Shown here one piece after another: positions 22,401-33,899 of a stretch of DNA of 64,000 nt. The notes under the pieces were generated by a model, which was not told the origin of the DNA, did not search any database, and saw only the letters and a program-made list of their open reading frames with translations. The number at the start of each line of letters is the position of its first letter. Position 1 is the stretch's first letter. Origin of the DNA: Bursaphelenchus xylophilus (taxonomy: Eukaryota; Nematoda; Chromadorea; Rhabditida; Aphelenchoididae); contig CAJFCV020000005.1 in NCBI GenBank assembly GCA_904066235.2, positions 5,203,501 through 5,267,500 on the forward strand, given 5' to 3'. The translations under genes and the position numbers were made by a program.

Positions 22401-23944
22401 GATTTCGGTCATATAAATAGAAGTGTAAAGTGACGATTACAGTTGGACTGACGTGCATTCGTATAAGGATGGAGCTGCCGAAGACCCCCTTAACCGCATC
22501 ATGTTTACTTTGACCAGACGTTTCACGCCAGAATTGGAAATAAAACAAACAGAAAAGTGTAATGAAAGGAGCTATGAGATTTGATGATTGTAATCAGTAA
22601 GGACAAGGCTTCCCAAAACATCATTTTGGCATTTCCATTGATTAAAAATTAAGGTAAAACTCTCTTTGACACCGTAAATTGAAGAGTAATTATGATCCCA
22701 AAGATATGATAATTACTTCGGCGATTTTCTGAATGGCCGAGACAATGGCCAAATGGACGGAAAACCGTCGTCGAGAGTTTGGGGCGGAAGGAAAAAACGG
22801 AAATTGCACTGCCGGAGAAAGGTCTTCCGTCCCTTGTTTGTAGACCATAACCGGACGTCCCAAGAAAGAGTCAGAAGGGCAAGGGAATGGGACCAAGTTC
22901 AACATACATACAATCATTGCACGTGTTGGGGCAACAATAAAGCCATTAAGGCAAAATATAAAATAATAAAAAGAAAAATGAACAAAATTAGAAATGAATG
23001 GCGATTAACGTCTTGGATACAACCAATAAACAAACACCCTAAAATAGCCTCAACGACAGATCATGCATTTCAAAGTGTTGCAGGCACGTGACATCGCCCT
23101 CTCTCCATCAATATTATTACAATATAGGATACTCGAAAAGTGCGAAAAATTAGGAAATAAGTGTAACTAATATTTGGCTTAACCGAGAGAACAGTTATCG
23201 CCATCTCGTTTCTCTCCGCCGAAAACTGCCCCAGGGCTCGGGAATTACGTATTTTTTATATTTACGAATGCCATAAAACTTGAAACCTGAGAATCTCAGA
23301 AACCGAAATGAGATCAAATGGCGTTTCGAAGACTTTGATTCCGTTGAATTACTACTACCCATACTTCGTTTACAAGTAGCGAAAACAGACGGTCAATCAA
23401 ACAAAAAACACCTGCAGCTTAATATCTCGACAACAAATTCAATCATGCACGCACTACAATTTTGAGTTAGATTCAATTATACATTACAGAATCAAGGATT
23501 CAAAGATGATACCACATCATAGAAAATGATATGATTACATCTAAAATAATATAAATTATCCCCGATCTTCCTGTTATAGAGAAACTCCATTTCCGATGCA
23601 GAAAACGAATGTCAAACAATCCCATTTCATGTTTACATTCGGGGATGTCTTATAATATCCAAATGACCTTTAAAGCATTCAAAATTAAACCAACTACAGT
23701 AACTCTGGTTATATTGGATGCGAAGAGCAATAAAAAATTTATTGAGATTGGTAAATCTATCATTTGGATGGGGAATTCGTCATTTGAGAAGCGAGTATCT
23801 TGTCATAAGCAACGCCAAACTCTTTCTCATTTTTCGATGTACACTTGCCGAATAATGGCGCTTGCTTATGGCATTTAAAAGCTTGTCGCAGTACACAGGA
23901 CCCGTCCCAAGAATTTTGAAGGAAGTTTTTCGGAAATAACTTGT

Positions 23945-24910
23945 TTACGCCTGCATCGATCCCCCTGATTTTTTTCGGGACACATTGGCAATTCTTAAGA
24001 AATTTGAGTTAAGCAAAACGTTAATCTTCGTATCGGCGGAGACTTCAGTGAAGGATAATTTGTAGGCGGAGAACATTTCTGAAATTTCCTTTAAGTCCTG
24101 CCGAAGTAAGCTTCGGGCAATGATCAAATAAATGAAATCAGTGTTTTTTTGGGAGAAAAACAAGCTAATTCATGACCTAGGTCGTGAGCTAGATCATGAT
24201 TAATGTACAAAATCATCAAAATAATCCTACTAGTTCATTTCGACACTTTAGTTAGGTCAGGTCACAACTACAGTGACCACGGTCACGACCTAGGTCGTAA
24301 GCTTGGTAACGACCTGACCAAAAGAAGCTTCAGCATTCTGCTTTCGAAAATGAGTTTTTCCGGATCGTTAGTTTTTCTCTCGCAGTAGTATTGGCTAAGG
24401 AGTCATACAATTTTTCAAAATCGGCTACAAACCGATACCCGGCCGCGTCTCGGTTTTTTTGAAGTGCCTACGAGGCCTAGAAAAGCCGTTGGATGGTCGG
24501 CGGACGCTCGGCGGAGACTTGTAATATGTCCACTTTTTCTAACTATGGCTATTACTAACGTTCGCTTTCTTCACCCTGCGTTATTGTAAAATATAAAAGA
24601 CTAAAGTTGCGGCAAAAAACAAAGATCTGTAACTTTTATCTAGACGTTATTGTTGTGAGTAGATGATGTAAAATACCTCAAAATAAGTAGGTGATAACTT
24701 AGCCTAGAACCCGATAAATCTTATTATATCGACTAGCTAAGCCTTCTCCCAGCCGCTCTCATACATAAAACGACAAACCGGCGCGATCCATAGTATTGTT
24801 GACCCGAACTGTCGCTGACTCGAAAGTCGTAGCGCCTACCCGACATGGCCCAAATGTAAGGTTGCGCCAAGAATAGCCTTAAAAAATCAGGGAGATCGAT
24901 GCAGGCGTAA
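23945..24910. mobile_element. 966-bp element with about 30-bp terminal inverted repeats
   Basis: The left end TTACGCCTGCATCGATCCCC..CTGATTTTTT matches the inverse of the right end (AAAAAATCAGGGAGATCGAT then GCAGGCGTAA) with one mismatch. Inside are two inverted copies of a GACCTAGGTCGTGAGCT-type block (24173-24195 and 24280-24305), related to 44705-44835, and TCGGCGGA short repeats. No transposase frame. Confidence 0.7.
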
Positions 24911-25037
24911 TTCGTGACAAATCAGCTTCAAGCGCCTTAAGCCGCGGCTTAACACACGCGCGACGTCATAACTAGGGTACACTTGGCCAATTATAAAATA
25001 ATTCCCGCCGGGAAATCAAAATCAGTTTTGATTTTTC

Positions 25038-25351
25038 GGCTTCGTGGAAATTGGACAAAGTGAAATTCGACAGAGTGAAATTGGACAGAAATAATTTGGA
25101 CAGAGCGTGGAAATTGGACAGGGTGAAATTGGACAGAGTGAAATTGGACAGAGTGAAATTGGACAGATTTTCGCTGCAATCGTACGAAATGTCAATATTG
25201 AATCATCAAATAATTATTTTTTGCAGTGAAAAAAATCTGTCGAGTTTCACTCTGTCCAATTTCACTCTGTCCAAATTCCACGCTCTGTCCAAATTATTTC
25301 TGTCCAATTTCACTCTGTCCAATTTCACTCTGTCCAGTTTCCACGAAGCCG
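25038..25351. repeat. Palindrome built from a 15-bp tandem unit (copy 2), just upstream of MRPS35
   Basis: Starts GGCTTCGTGGAAATTGGACA and runs through about eight 15-bp units (core GACAGAGTGAAATTG). It passes a centre AATCATCAAATAATTATTTT and returns inverted to the complementary CCACGAAGCC. It ends 100 bp before the MRPS35 start codon. Same family as 8344-8568. Confidence 0.85.
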
Positions 25352-25451
25352 ATTTTTCGTGGATTGGAAAAATCGATAATTCGACGAAATGTCAAAAAAA
25401 ATTCTTTTTCGAAAATAAAATTTTCTCGGATTTTGATGGGCTTTGTCCAAC

Positions 25452-26958
25452 ATGTTCTCCAAAACGGCTAATCTTTCTGTGGGGAGGAGATTTTCTTCCA
25501 CTCTGGCCGAACGATTGGCTTTGGCATCATCAAATTCAGCCAAAGAAACACCTGAAGTCGAGAATCTGAGGATTGAATCGGAGACAGATAAAGAAGTAAG
25601 TCATGCCTAATGTTCTATAAATGGTTTCAGAATGAGCCATTCCGTGAGCTCTTTATTAAACCCAAGAGAAAGTTGCAAACCCAGTTAACTATAGAAAGAA
25701 TGACAGGTAGAGCTGAACAACTAAAATTCAGCAAAGTGGATATTATGGATCGGATTGCGGTAAGTGCTACTTCTTATTGTGGTTACTCTTTAGGTGAGGA
25801 CACCGCGAAAGGAAGAGATGAAGCCTAATCAGGATTGGGTTTCAGTCTGGCCGGTAGCCCAGTCATTTAGATCATCCGTGGTGCCTTTGCCAATTCGAAT
25901 GGGGTATTCGAAGATAAAAAATGGAAATCCAATCAGACCTCCATGCAAAGCTGAAGGGAATTTGGAATTGGTGAAGATTCCGAACTTCCTCCATCTGACT
26001 CCTCAACATATTAAAAGGCATTGTGACGAATTAAAACGTGAGGTTTGATTAATATAAAGATGGGCAGAAGTTTTCGGCTTTTATTTTTCCTGTTGGGTCA
26101 AATTTCGGTGCAAAAATGTGTTGAATAGAAACCGCTAACTTCTGTGACCGTCTTTATGTCGTTCCATTATTGTTAAAAACTCCATAACCGAAAATTTGAT
26201 TTCAGAATTCTGTACTGAATTCCCAGAAGAACTCAAGGAAAACCCTAAATTAATCCATGAGCATTTGCCAGTTACGAAGAAGTACTCGGATTATGTTCAT
26301 CAAGGGACTTCTCTAAGAGATATTAGAGCAAGGGTTGTGACCCTCCAGATCAAAGTCGCCGATCTTGAATTAGATCAGCATGCCAAAGATAAGTTCAGAA
26401 GATTAGTTGGACAAAGATATGACGAGAAGACGGACATCTTCACATTGGTCACGGATCGATGTTATACTAGGCAACAAAATCAAGATTATGCCGATTATCT
26501 AATCACGGTAGCCGTGAACGAATCAAGGAAGGTTGAGGAGTGGGAGGAACTGAAAGAAAGAATTGATAATTGGAAAGTGGAATTTGTAGGATCGAAGACA
26601 GAAGAGAGGTTGTTTGAGATCCTGGGTCAATTAAAAGCAGACGAGGTATGGAGACAAGATAACATATTTACCGTTTCAATTTATTATTTTCAGAACGCAC
26701 CCCCAGCTGCTAAGAACTTTGACAAAGAAACCAAAGCTTCTTCCGAGGTCGAAAAGTTCTCGAATGTCTGGTTCAGCTATAGGAATGAAGTAAGTTACAA
26801 TATGAGATACGCTTGCGTAAGGCTTATCTACGAACTAATACTTTAATTTGCAGACCGAGACACCTGAATCTGCTAGGATTTATGGTCAAGCGGTTAGAGA
26901 ACTTCTAGGTCTTCCAAAAGTAACCCAAGAAGAGAAAAACCAAGTAGAATTTAAATAA
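25452..26958 (+). CDS. mrps-35: Mitochondrial small ribosomal subunit protein mS35 (MRPS35)
   Basis: Six exons (25452..25595, 25631..25759, 25794..26037, 26206..26645, 26694..26789, 26854..26958) encode 385 residues. mS35 is a metazoan/fungal protein of the mitoribosome small subunit. The N-terminus [18 protein letters not shown], rich in Arg/Ser and lacking acids, is a mitochondrial presequence. The family core is plain: [29 protein letters not shown] with [44 protein letters not shown] and the [12 protein letters not shown] block, ending near EEWEE. About 110 further residues form a less conserved tail. All introns are 34-168 bp with matching phase. The gene starts the run of co-oriented genes to 39932. 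A tandem-repeat palindrome lies directly upstream. Confidence 0.9.
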
Positions 26959-27309
26959 TCCAAATGAGGATTCTGTTATGTTTTGCGTTTCTTTTTGTTA
27001 GATAAACCTACTAAACGATTTCGGTGTTCGCTCCCACCACACACATATTAAACTTCTTCCAAAAAAATTTATCGTTGGAAAGCCAGACTGTTAAGGAGTA
27101 TTCGGAAGATTTTTTTAATTGTCGTAGAGCGCGGTTATTGGTCTAAAAAGACGCCATGCCACGAACTTTGTTACACTGTTTATTCCAAAGGTTTGAATAA
27201 ATCAAGCAAAAAAAAACTGATGAGAATGAGAAATCACCGACCAAAGTTCATTCATTTTGTCATCCACCTCACTGGGCAGTCGTTTGCTCCAATCCTTCTG
27301 ATCTTGGGC
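26959..27309. other. Intergenic gap MRPS35 to PTP
   Basis: About 350 bp, AT-rich, with no gene seen. It contains the MRPS35 3' flank and the presumed 5' region of the phosphatase gene. Confidence 0.5.
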
Positions 27310-30300
27310 ATGTCACAAGAAGGGAAAATACAAAAGAGTAACTCCAGAAAATGGGGGAGGCACAGCAAGAAGGCATCGATTGTGCGTTTTTTCTGTAATT
27401 TCATGTCGTATTTACAAGATGACAATTACATTGTCGATTCCAGAAGCCCAGAGAAAGTTTTGATAAGGCCGAGAAAAATACCCAGTGTGATGATGATGAG
27501 GTGGAGACAAAGAGGAAATTCAGTGTTGTCCCGAGATTCTTTCGAAAGGATAAAAACAAAAGGAGCCGAAGTTGTTCCAAGGTAAAATTGTTTTTAAGTA
27601 AATTAACAAAAGCTACAGGAGAATACCCAACATTCCACCACACCCAGTTCTCACAGACGGAGATTGGTGAACGAACAGGCTGAAGCTCAGCAACACAAAG
27701 CGTCCAAGGTTCAATGCCAGTCGGAATCCGGATCTCAGACCAAGAAAAAGAAGGTCAAACAGATAGAAAATAAGAAGAAAAAATCGTCAAAGAGATCTCG
27801 GCCAGGAAGACAAGGGCAGCCATCAACCCCGGCTGCAGCAACACCTGTTCCGGTCCCACAACAAGCACCACAAAAGGAAAGTCATGCTGATCTTCAGGAT
27901 GCCGCTAATCCCACGACTTTTCATGCACGAACAGGAAGACCGAAGAGGACTTATATGGAAGAGGATGATGATGTGGAGATATCAGATAGGGAAATCAAAA
28001 AGTGCGAGGCCGCTGTGGTAGAACCTGAACCAGAAGTCGAGAAAGTGAGCGATCGAAGGGCAGTAGTCATCACTAAATTCTGCAAAAACGGAGTTCGAGA
28101 GATAATCAAACAATTCAAGGCATTCAAGGATATGAAGCCAGCAGAGGACGAATGCAAAGCATTCAACGCTTTTGAAGTCAGGAATCGGTAAAAATTTCAT
28201 AATGCCTCTAGAGTACACTCGGTTCCAGATATGCCGATGTCTATTGTCTTGACGCAACTCGTGTAATTCTAAAAGGCCGAGAACGAGATGATGACTACAT
28301 CCATGCTTCCTTCGTCCATCTCCCCAACAGTTCCGTTCCCAAGTATATTTGTGCGCAAGGACCTACCGAAGAAACCGTAGCTGATTTCTGGCATATGGTG
28401 ATGAATGAAGATGTAGGGGTCATCGTAATGCTCTGCCAATTTGTGGAACAGGACGCTGAGAAGTGCGCGGAATACTTTCCGGTTGAATCTGGAGAAACTC
28501 ATTTGGCCGGAGAGTTCTCAGTTCACACGGAGATGGTAGAGCCATTGGAACACAATATAATCACACGAAAGATTACTGTAAAACATCGGTAGGTGACTTG
28601 ATAAATATGTACGAAAGATCTTGCAGGAATTTCACGAGCATGATCAAGACCGTGACCCATCTCTGGTGGAATGAATGGCCAGATCATTTGGCCCCTCTCG
28701 AGGCTGACTCCACTCTGTTTTTATTGAAGCAGATTAAGTCGAGAGTCGGCGACAAGATGGCATTGGTACATTGTTCGGCAGGTATTGGTCGTACTGGGAC
28801 TCTTGTGGCCATCGATTTTGCTAACGAACATCTCAAGAATTCTGCGAAAGGACTTACGATGCCAGATGTGAGTTGAAATCTTATTGCGCGCGCGCCATAA
28901 AATTACCTGTAACTCGTACTGTCTCGGCAAAAGTTCTTGGAATTCTCTGCGACTCCGCACCGTGCATGAACTCGAAAAAACATTTTGCACCGTGCATCCA
29001 ACCAAAAAAGTGTGGAAGCAGGCCCTTTCGGGGTGGGCCCTTTCGGGGTGGGCTTTTCGGGGTCGCCCTTCCGGGGTGAGCCCTTTCGGGGTGGGGCCTT
29101 CCGGGGTGGGCCCTTTTGGGGTCAAGGCAAATACTGGGGTTTCCGGGTCCCGGAGCAGAAATAATTATATTTTTTTAAACTACTGATTAATTTCATGACG
29201 TAATCTTGTAAAATTTTTGAAAAAAATGATAGAACAAACACCGAGATTGAAAATGCTAAAAATGACATTTGATAAAAGTTGGAAACAACCGACTCGTGGG
29301 GTGTGTCAACGGCGCTGAATTCGAAAATCACATTCATTTTTTGAGATTTTTTCAAAATTAAAGATACAATATTTTTATTGCAGAAATTCTTGATTATCAA
29401 GCCCCCTATGTTTGAGATGAAGCCCCTTACGTTTTAGAAATAGCCCCCTACGTTTAAGATCAAACCCCCAACGTAGTAGATCAAACCCCACTTACATTTT
29501 TTGTATTATTCTAATTTGTTCATTATGTGGGGTGTGAAACGGGCAAAACAGTGGGGGTTTGAACTAGCTTTCGTGGGGGGCTGAACTACCGAAGCCCCAA
29601 GGAAACTTTTATCAAATGTCATTTTTAACATTTTCAATCTCGGTGTTTGTTCTATCATTTTTTTCAAAAATTTTACAAGATTACGTCATAAAATTAATCA
29701 GTAGTTTAAAAAAATATAATTATTTCTGCTCCGGGACCCGGAAACCCCATTATTTGCCTTGACCCCGAAAGGGCCCACCCCGGAAGGCCCCACCCCGAAA
29801 GGGCTCACCCCGGAAGGGCGACCCCGAAAAGCCCACCCCGAAAGGGCCCACCCCGAAAGGGCAGTAACCCAAAAAGTGCATTTGCACAGTGCAATTTTGC
29901 TTTTTTTGCCTTACGTTGCGCGCGATTCCTGTTTTTCGCGGCGACAGGTCAACTTTTCGGAGTGCGACTGAATTTGGGAAGTCGCGAAAAATTCCAAGGA
30001 CTTTTTGCAGTCGGCTGCCCCCAAAGTGTTTGACCGGAAGAGTCGCGACGCCGTTATAGTAGTTTAAATCCGGATCAAATTGGCCCAAAAATCCTCAGGG
30101 GTGTAGTACTATACATGTTTGAAATTTTTCCTTCGCCTATATCGAACGATCGACTAAGGTTGGACTTTCGAAGTTCCTACCCTACTGGGTTTTGTCACCC
30201 GCTCTTTTGAACGGCAGCATCCGTTGTTAAGTGACGCTTGCCAAAAAAGGTACACTTTTGTAACGGAGTGTATTATTTGCTTTAGATCTGCAAGAAGCTG

Positions 30301-30633
30301 CGTCAGCAACGTGCCCATGCTGTTCAGAGTCTCGTCCAATACATCTTTCTCCACGCCGCTCTCGCTGAAATTGCACTAGAAGAGAAATTGATTAAGGAAG
30401 ATAAAGAAGTAGTAGTCAAATTTGTCGACGAATATAAAAAACATATGGAAAAACTGATTAGTAAGCTCAAGAAGAAGGAATCAATGCAAAAACCGGTCCT
30501 ACAAGTCATTGGATTGGATCTGAGACAAGCAGAAAGTGAGAATCCGAGGACTGAAATGGAGGCAAGGAAGCCTGTGGATGATAAAACTCAACCTCCAAAT
30601 TTTGTGAAAGGAGCTGATGAATTGAAGGAATAA
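27310..30633 (+). CDS. Cytoplasmic protein tyrosine phosphatase with a long basic N-terminus
   Basis: Six exons (27310..27381, 27444..27581, 27619..28187, 28229..28588, 28627..28867, 30286..30633) encode 575 residues. The first 190 residues are low-complexity, Lys/Arg/Ser-rich with a Pro/Gln stretch (PVPVPQQAPQ), likely disordered. The catalytic domain runs from about 230 to 500: substrate-side DDDYIHASFV, YICAQGP, DFWHMV, the WPD loop at about 397, and the phosphate loop HCSAGIGRTG with the nucleophilic Cys near 429. QQRAHAVQSLVQYIFLH gives the conserved C-terminal Gln/Tyr region. All key residues are present, so the enzyme should be active. No membrane segment. The tail is Lys/Glu-rich. Intron 5 is 1418 bp and holds a palindromic repeat. 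The splice junctions of exons 1-2 are less certain than the rest. Confidence 0.88.
29022..29862. mobile_element. 841-bp palindromic element inside a PTP intron
   Basis: Arms 29022-29280 and 29605-29862 are inverted copies. The tips are several 15-bp units of the GGGTGGGCCCTTTCG type with small variants (GGGCTTTTCG, GTCGCCCTTCCG, GTGAGCCCTTTCG). The inner arms share TTCCGGGTCCCGGAGCAGAA, a TAATTATATTTTTTTAAACT block and TGACATTTGATAAAAGTT. The 320-bp centre carries short repeats of the GCCCCCTACGTTT kind. No transposase seen. It lies wholly within the intron 28868-30285. Confidence 0.8.
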
Positions 30634-30861
30634 ATTTTTTTGTTCATTCGTCTTTTACTGTATAATATCTCAAACATATTAGCAGTTTTATCAAATTAGC
30701 CTGTCTTATTGTTATGAATTACTTTTTGTGAAACAAATTCCTTTACCTGACTTGGATGAAAGGAAAAGAGTACGAAACACAAAAGGTCGAGACCAAAAGG
30801 AGACGCCCTCAGGCCTTTATATCTGGTCTCAGGTCTCTTTTTATCTCACTTCTTCTCCGCC

Positions 30862-32224
30862 ATGTACTGGCTTCGTGTAATTTTGTTAGCCATCCATGTT
30901 CTTACTGTATATTCCTCCTGTTGTCACAAATTATGTTGTTGCCCATCATGTCAAGGCGAATGCAATGATCCAATACCGTCAAATCCAGGGTAATCTCGGT
31001 TTGGATTTATAATGTCACTGTTTTAGCCCTTGCTTATGTGAATCTGCAACCTGTAATAAAGCCGTGATCAGGATTCCGATTCAATTTCGTTTGAGACAAG
31101 GGATAGACGGAAATAATCTACCGTATCCGATTGATGGGAGTAATGTTAACCCACCTTATCCAAGCTCTTATCAAATCCAGCCTCCTTCGTATCAGCCCCC
31201 GATTCCTCCTCCAGATTCTTATGTGGCGCCTCCATTGCCGAATCCACCGAGTCCGATTCCCAGTCCAAATCCCCTAAATCCATCGCCTCCGGGTCCATTT
31301 CCTTTCTGGCCCGGACCTCCACAACCGATCCCTCCATATCAACCGCCAGGCCCTCCCGAGCCCATTACTGTTGCTCCACCTCCGTTTCCCATCCCTCCGG
31401 TGGGGCCTTACCCTATCCCCACATTACCTCCTTATCAGACAAATTACCCAGCTCAAGCCCCTATTCCTGGCTATAATCCAGCAGTCCCTCCCTATATCCC
31501 GCCATACGCTCCCCCATCATCAATTCCCATTCCACCAGCTCCGGTCCCCATTACATCTCCACCGGATCTTTATCCCGTAACTGCTACTCCTTATGTGACA
31601 TCCACTTACGCTCCCTATATTCCTCCAAATGGCTCATATATAACTGCTCCTCCATACATACCCAACTCGACGTACGCTCCCGCACCTCCACTATATCCAT
31701 CCCCAATCCAGCCATATTCAATTGGATGTGGTGACCAGGTCGGTTAAAGATGAACGTCCAGAAAATACGTCATCCCGGAATCTCTGTGTCTGTGTATTCG
31801 TACTTGTAACGTATTTTCTGGATTTTCGAATAAATGTGAATGCCTCGTTTTGTACTCTTAAAGCACTCATTTAGGGATGCATTTGCGAAACGATATGTTC
31901 TGAAGGATGCTGTGATAAGAAATGTGATGATTGCTGGAGTAACTGTGAGTATTTAAAACAAAAGTAATCACTTTTAAAAATACAGCACCTGGTTGGGGGA
32001 TCATCCTAGTGGTGGCGAGCATAGCCCTCGCCATTTTGATTCTTGCTCTTCTGATCGGACTTTGCATCTGGTGTATAAGATCAAGAAATAGGAACCATCG
32101 AGTTCAAGTAGAGCCCCATCGAATACAAATATCGGGACCATATCCACCAACAAGTTATACACCTGGAGGAAGAGTGACAGAAAATACCGTGGAGTATACT
32201 GCTCATGATGTTATTCGAGATTAA
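30862..32224 (+). CDS. Proline-rich single-pass membrane protein (uncharacterised, member 1)
   Basis: Four exons (30862..30989, 31027..31738, 31875..31944, 31986..32224) encode 382 residues. The N-terminus MYWLRVILLAIHVLTVYSS is a signal peptide. A Cys cluster follows (CCHKLCCCPSCQGEC, then CLCESATC). About 230 residues are dominated by Pro, Tyr, Ser and Thr with no strict repeat (PPIPPP, PPYIPPYAPP and similar). A second Cys cluster, CICETICSEGCCDKKCDDC, sits just before one hydrophobic helix (GIILVVASIALAILILALLI). The basic, polar cytosolic tail ends HDVIRD. The layout suggests a cell-surface or cuticle-facing protein. No known domain is recognised. The following gene has the same plan in shortened form. 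Splice phases 2, 0 and 1 all agree. Confidence 0.82.
31757..31822. repeat. Intronic hairpin, 14-bp perfect stem
   Basis: TCCAGAAAATACGT at 31757-31770 pairs exactly with ACGTATTTTCTGGA at 31809-31822, with a 38-base loop, inside the intron 31739-31874. The intron RNA would fold back. Confidence 0.7.
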
Positions 32225-32464
32225 AGATCTTATTGCAAGCAGCGAAACCAATAAATTAAATAAATTCTGTCTTTTCTTAGCTTTTCTTGTCCGACAATGT
32301 TGTACAAGATTGAGGAGGAATGAATATTCGTACTGTCTCGAAGAGCTTACAACACTTTCTTGTGTTATTCTTTCGGCGAGAAATGACCTTCTTCTTATGT
32401 TTTCTGATTCATGCCCTCTGGCCATTCTCGAGTCTCCCATTTTCGGACAAAGGTCTCCAGACAA

Positions 32465-33562
32465 ATGGGTCGTTTTATTTGTATTCTAATCTTAACCTCA
32501 ATCTTTGTTACAAATTGTTTCGGCGTGAGGTTTAAGAGATCCGTTTACCAGCAAGCGCCTGGTGGACAAGGACACTACGTGGAGCCTCCGTATCCATATA
32601 AACCAGCCCCAATTGGACCAGATAATTATGTCCAGCCTTCTGGATATTACCCGCAGCCTTCAATTGGTCCTCCTGTTCCAGTCTATCCAATAGCACCTGG
32701 ATATGCGGTACGAACATCTATTAGGGTAATGATGATAACAGATATTTCAGCTATGCGAAGAATGTGTGTTATCTTGGAATAGTGTCATCGGATGGCTCAG
32801 TAAGTGATCTACTTTGCTATAAAGTCAATAACGGTGTTTTACAAGCCTATAAAAATGGCTTCAAAAACCGTGACATGTGTTTGCAAATTGAAAAGGGCTT
32901 AAAGGAGAGGAACGTTGAGCAAACAATCATATATTCCTAAAGATTACAAAGGAACGTTGATTCACGGAGAAGATTCTTCTCCTCAAATTAAACTATTCAT
33001 TCAAACCTTATGGCCCGACATTAATGATATCCGCAAAGATTTTAGAAATCTTCTTTATGGCCGCCTTGTTCTAGGGGCAGAAAATTTCGATTCTTTGCTT
33101 TCAAATGTTAAAGTAATTCTCAAGGCTGACTCCTCAAGAAAACTACTCCATAACTACTCCTTCAAGTTAGTGAACGCCGCAAGCTCATTTTTTGGAGCCA
33201 AAATGATACTTTTCTCGAAGCTAAGAATTAACCGAACGGAAAGAATGTCATTGCTGAACTCAATGGTCAGTAGGGAATCATTTGACCCAGCGGGTCCATT
33301 TTGAGGGGTAGTACTAAAGAATTATCTCTATAGCTGTTTCTTGGTACAAAATAGTTTTTCCCGACTGTAATTCCCCATTTATACTAATCGTTTAGGAGAT
33401 GGAGGTGGTACCAGTTTGCTAGTGATAGTCATAGTACTCCTCATTATGGTCTGCGTCATCTGTTGCCTGGCCTGTGCTGCGGCCGGGGCCCTGGGGGCAT
33501 CTCGAGTGAACGCGCAAGACTCTCAGCCCCCCGCCGATCATCAGACTCCCCCCAAAAAATGA
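32465..33562 (+). CDS. Proline-rich single-pass membrane protein (uncharacterised, member 2)
   Basis: Three exons (32465..32707, 32751..32799, 33396..33562) encode 152 residues. Signal peptide MGRFICILILTSIFVTNCFG, then a Pro/Tyr/Gly-rich segment of about 60 residues (EPPYPYKPAPIGPDNYVQP and like). A short piece with a Cys pair (LCEECVLSW) follows, then a hydrophobic helix (SLLVIVIVLLIMVCVICCLA) and a tail rich in Gln, Pro and Asp. The order is the same as in the gene at 30862-32224, 240 bp upstream, so the two are probably an old tandem duplication with great loss of the Pro-rich part. Intron 2 is 596 bp, long for this window, and contains a 130-codon open frame. Its splice sites are good, but the long intron makes the last join less certain. 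Confidence 0.7.
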
Positions 33563-33899
33563 TTCATCTCTCTTTCATATCAAATATTTTTATATCTCGT
33601 ATCAAATCGGAACTGAATAAAGGCTCAGTTCGGAGGTCAGATCTCTACTACAACATGAAGTAGAACTGCCATTTCATTTTACTGTATTCCTAGCCTTTCT
33701 TGTATTCAAATGGACCAAACGTATTGTCTAGATCAAGTCTGTGCCCTCACTGATATTACCTTTTATCGAGAAAAACAAGGTTTCTGAACTTTGAAATAAA
33801 TGATAAGATCAAAAAAAAGTTCGTCGGAAAATAAAATTGGCGCGCTCATGTGTTTGTTTACTTTACTCTCTACGGCTTTACTGTTTTAATTTAGAGGAA
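33563..33899. other. Intergenic gap
   Basis: About 340 bp, AT-rich, with AATAAA at about 33616 as a likely polyadenylation signal of the upstream gene. No gene seen. Confidence 0.5.

Larger units (their letters stand above)
19401..25451. other. 6-kb gene-free interval with dispersed repeats
   Basis: Both strands were read and no multi-exon gene with consistent splice phase or recognisable protein was found; open frames are short and without homology by eye. The upstream side of the channel gene lies at its left end. Repeats at 23945-24910 and 25038-25351 are listed separately. Unlisted regulatory elements or ncRNAs could be present. Confidence 0.55.

Noticed and set aside
22753..23091. 112-codon basic frame in the 6-kb gap
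   Set aside because: No start context, domain or intron structure; the length fits chance in this composition.
25051..25569. 172-codon frame with DRVKLDR repeats
   Set aside because: Generated by the 15-bp tandem unit, and it then runs through MRPS35 exon 1 in the wrong frame.
28721..29125. 134-codon minus-strand frame with GPTPEG-like repeats (and its mirror at 29759-29971)
   Set aside because: Product of the GGGTGGGCCCTTTCG tandem units in the PTP intron; it occurs in both arms and overlaps a real exon in antisense.
31146..31337. Acidic minus-strand frame opposite the Pro-rich gene
   Set aside because: Complement of Pro-rich codons; strand and splicing support the plus-strand gene.
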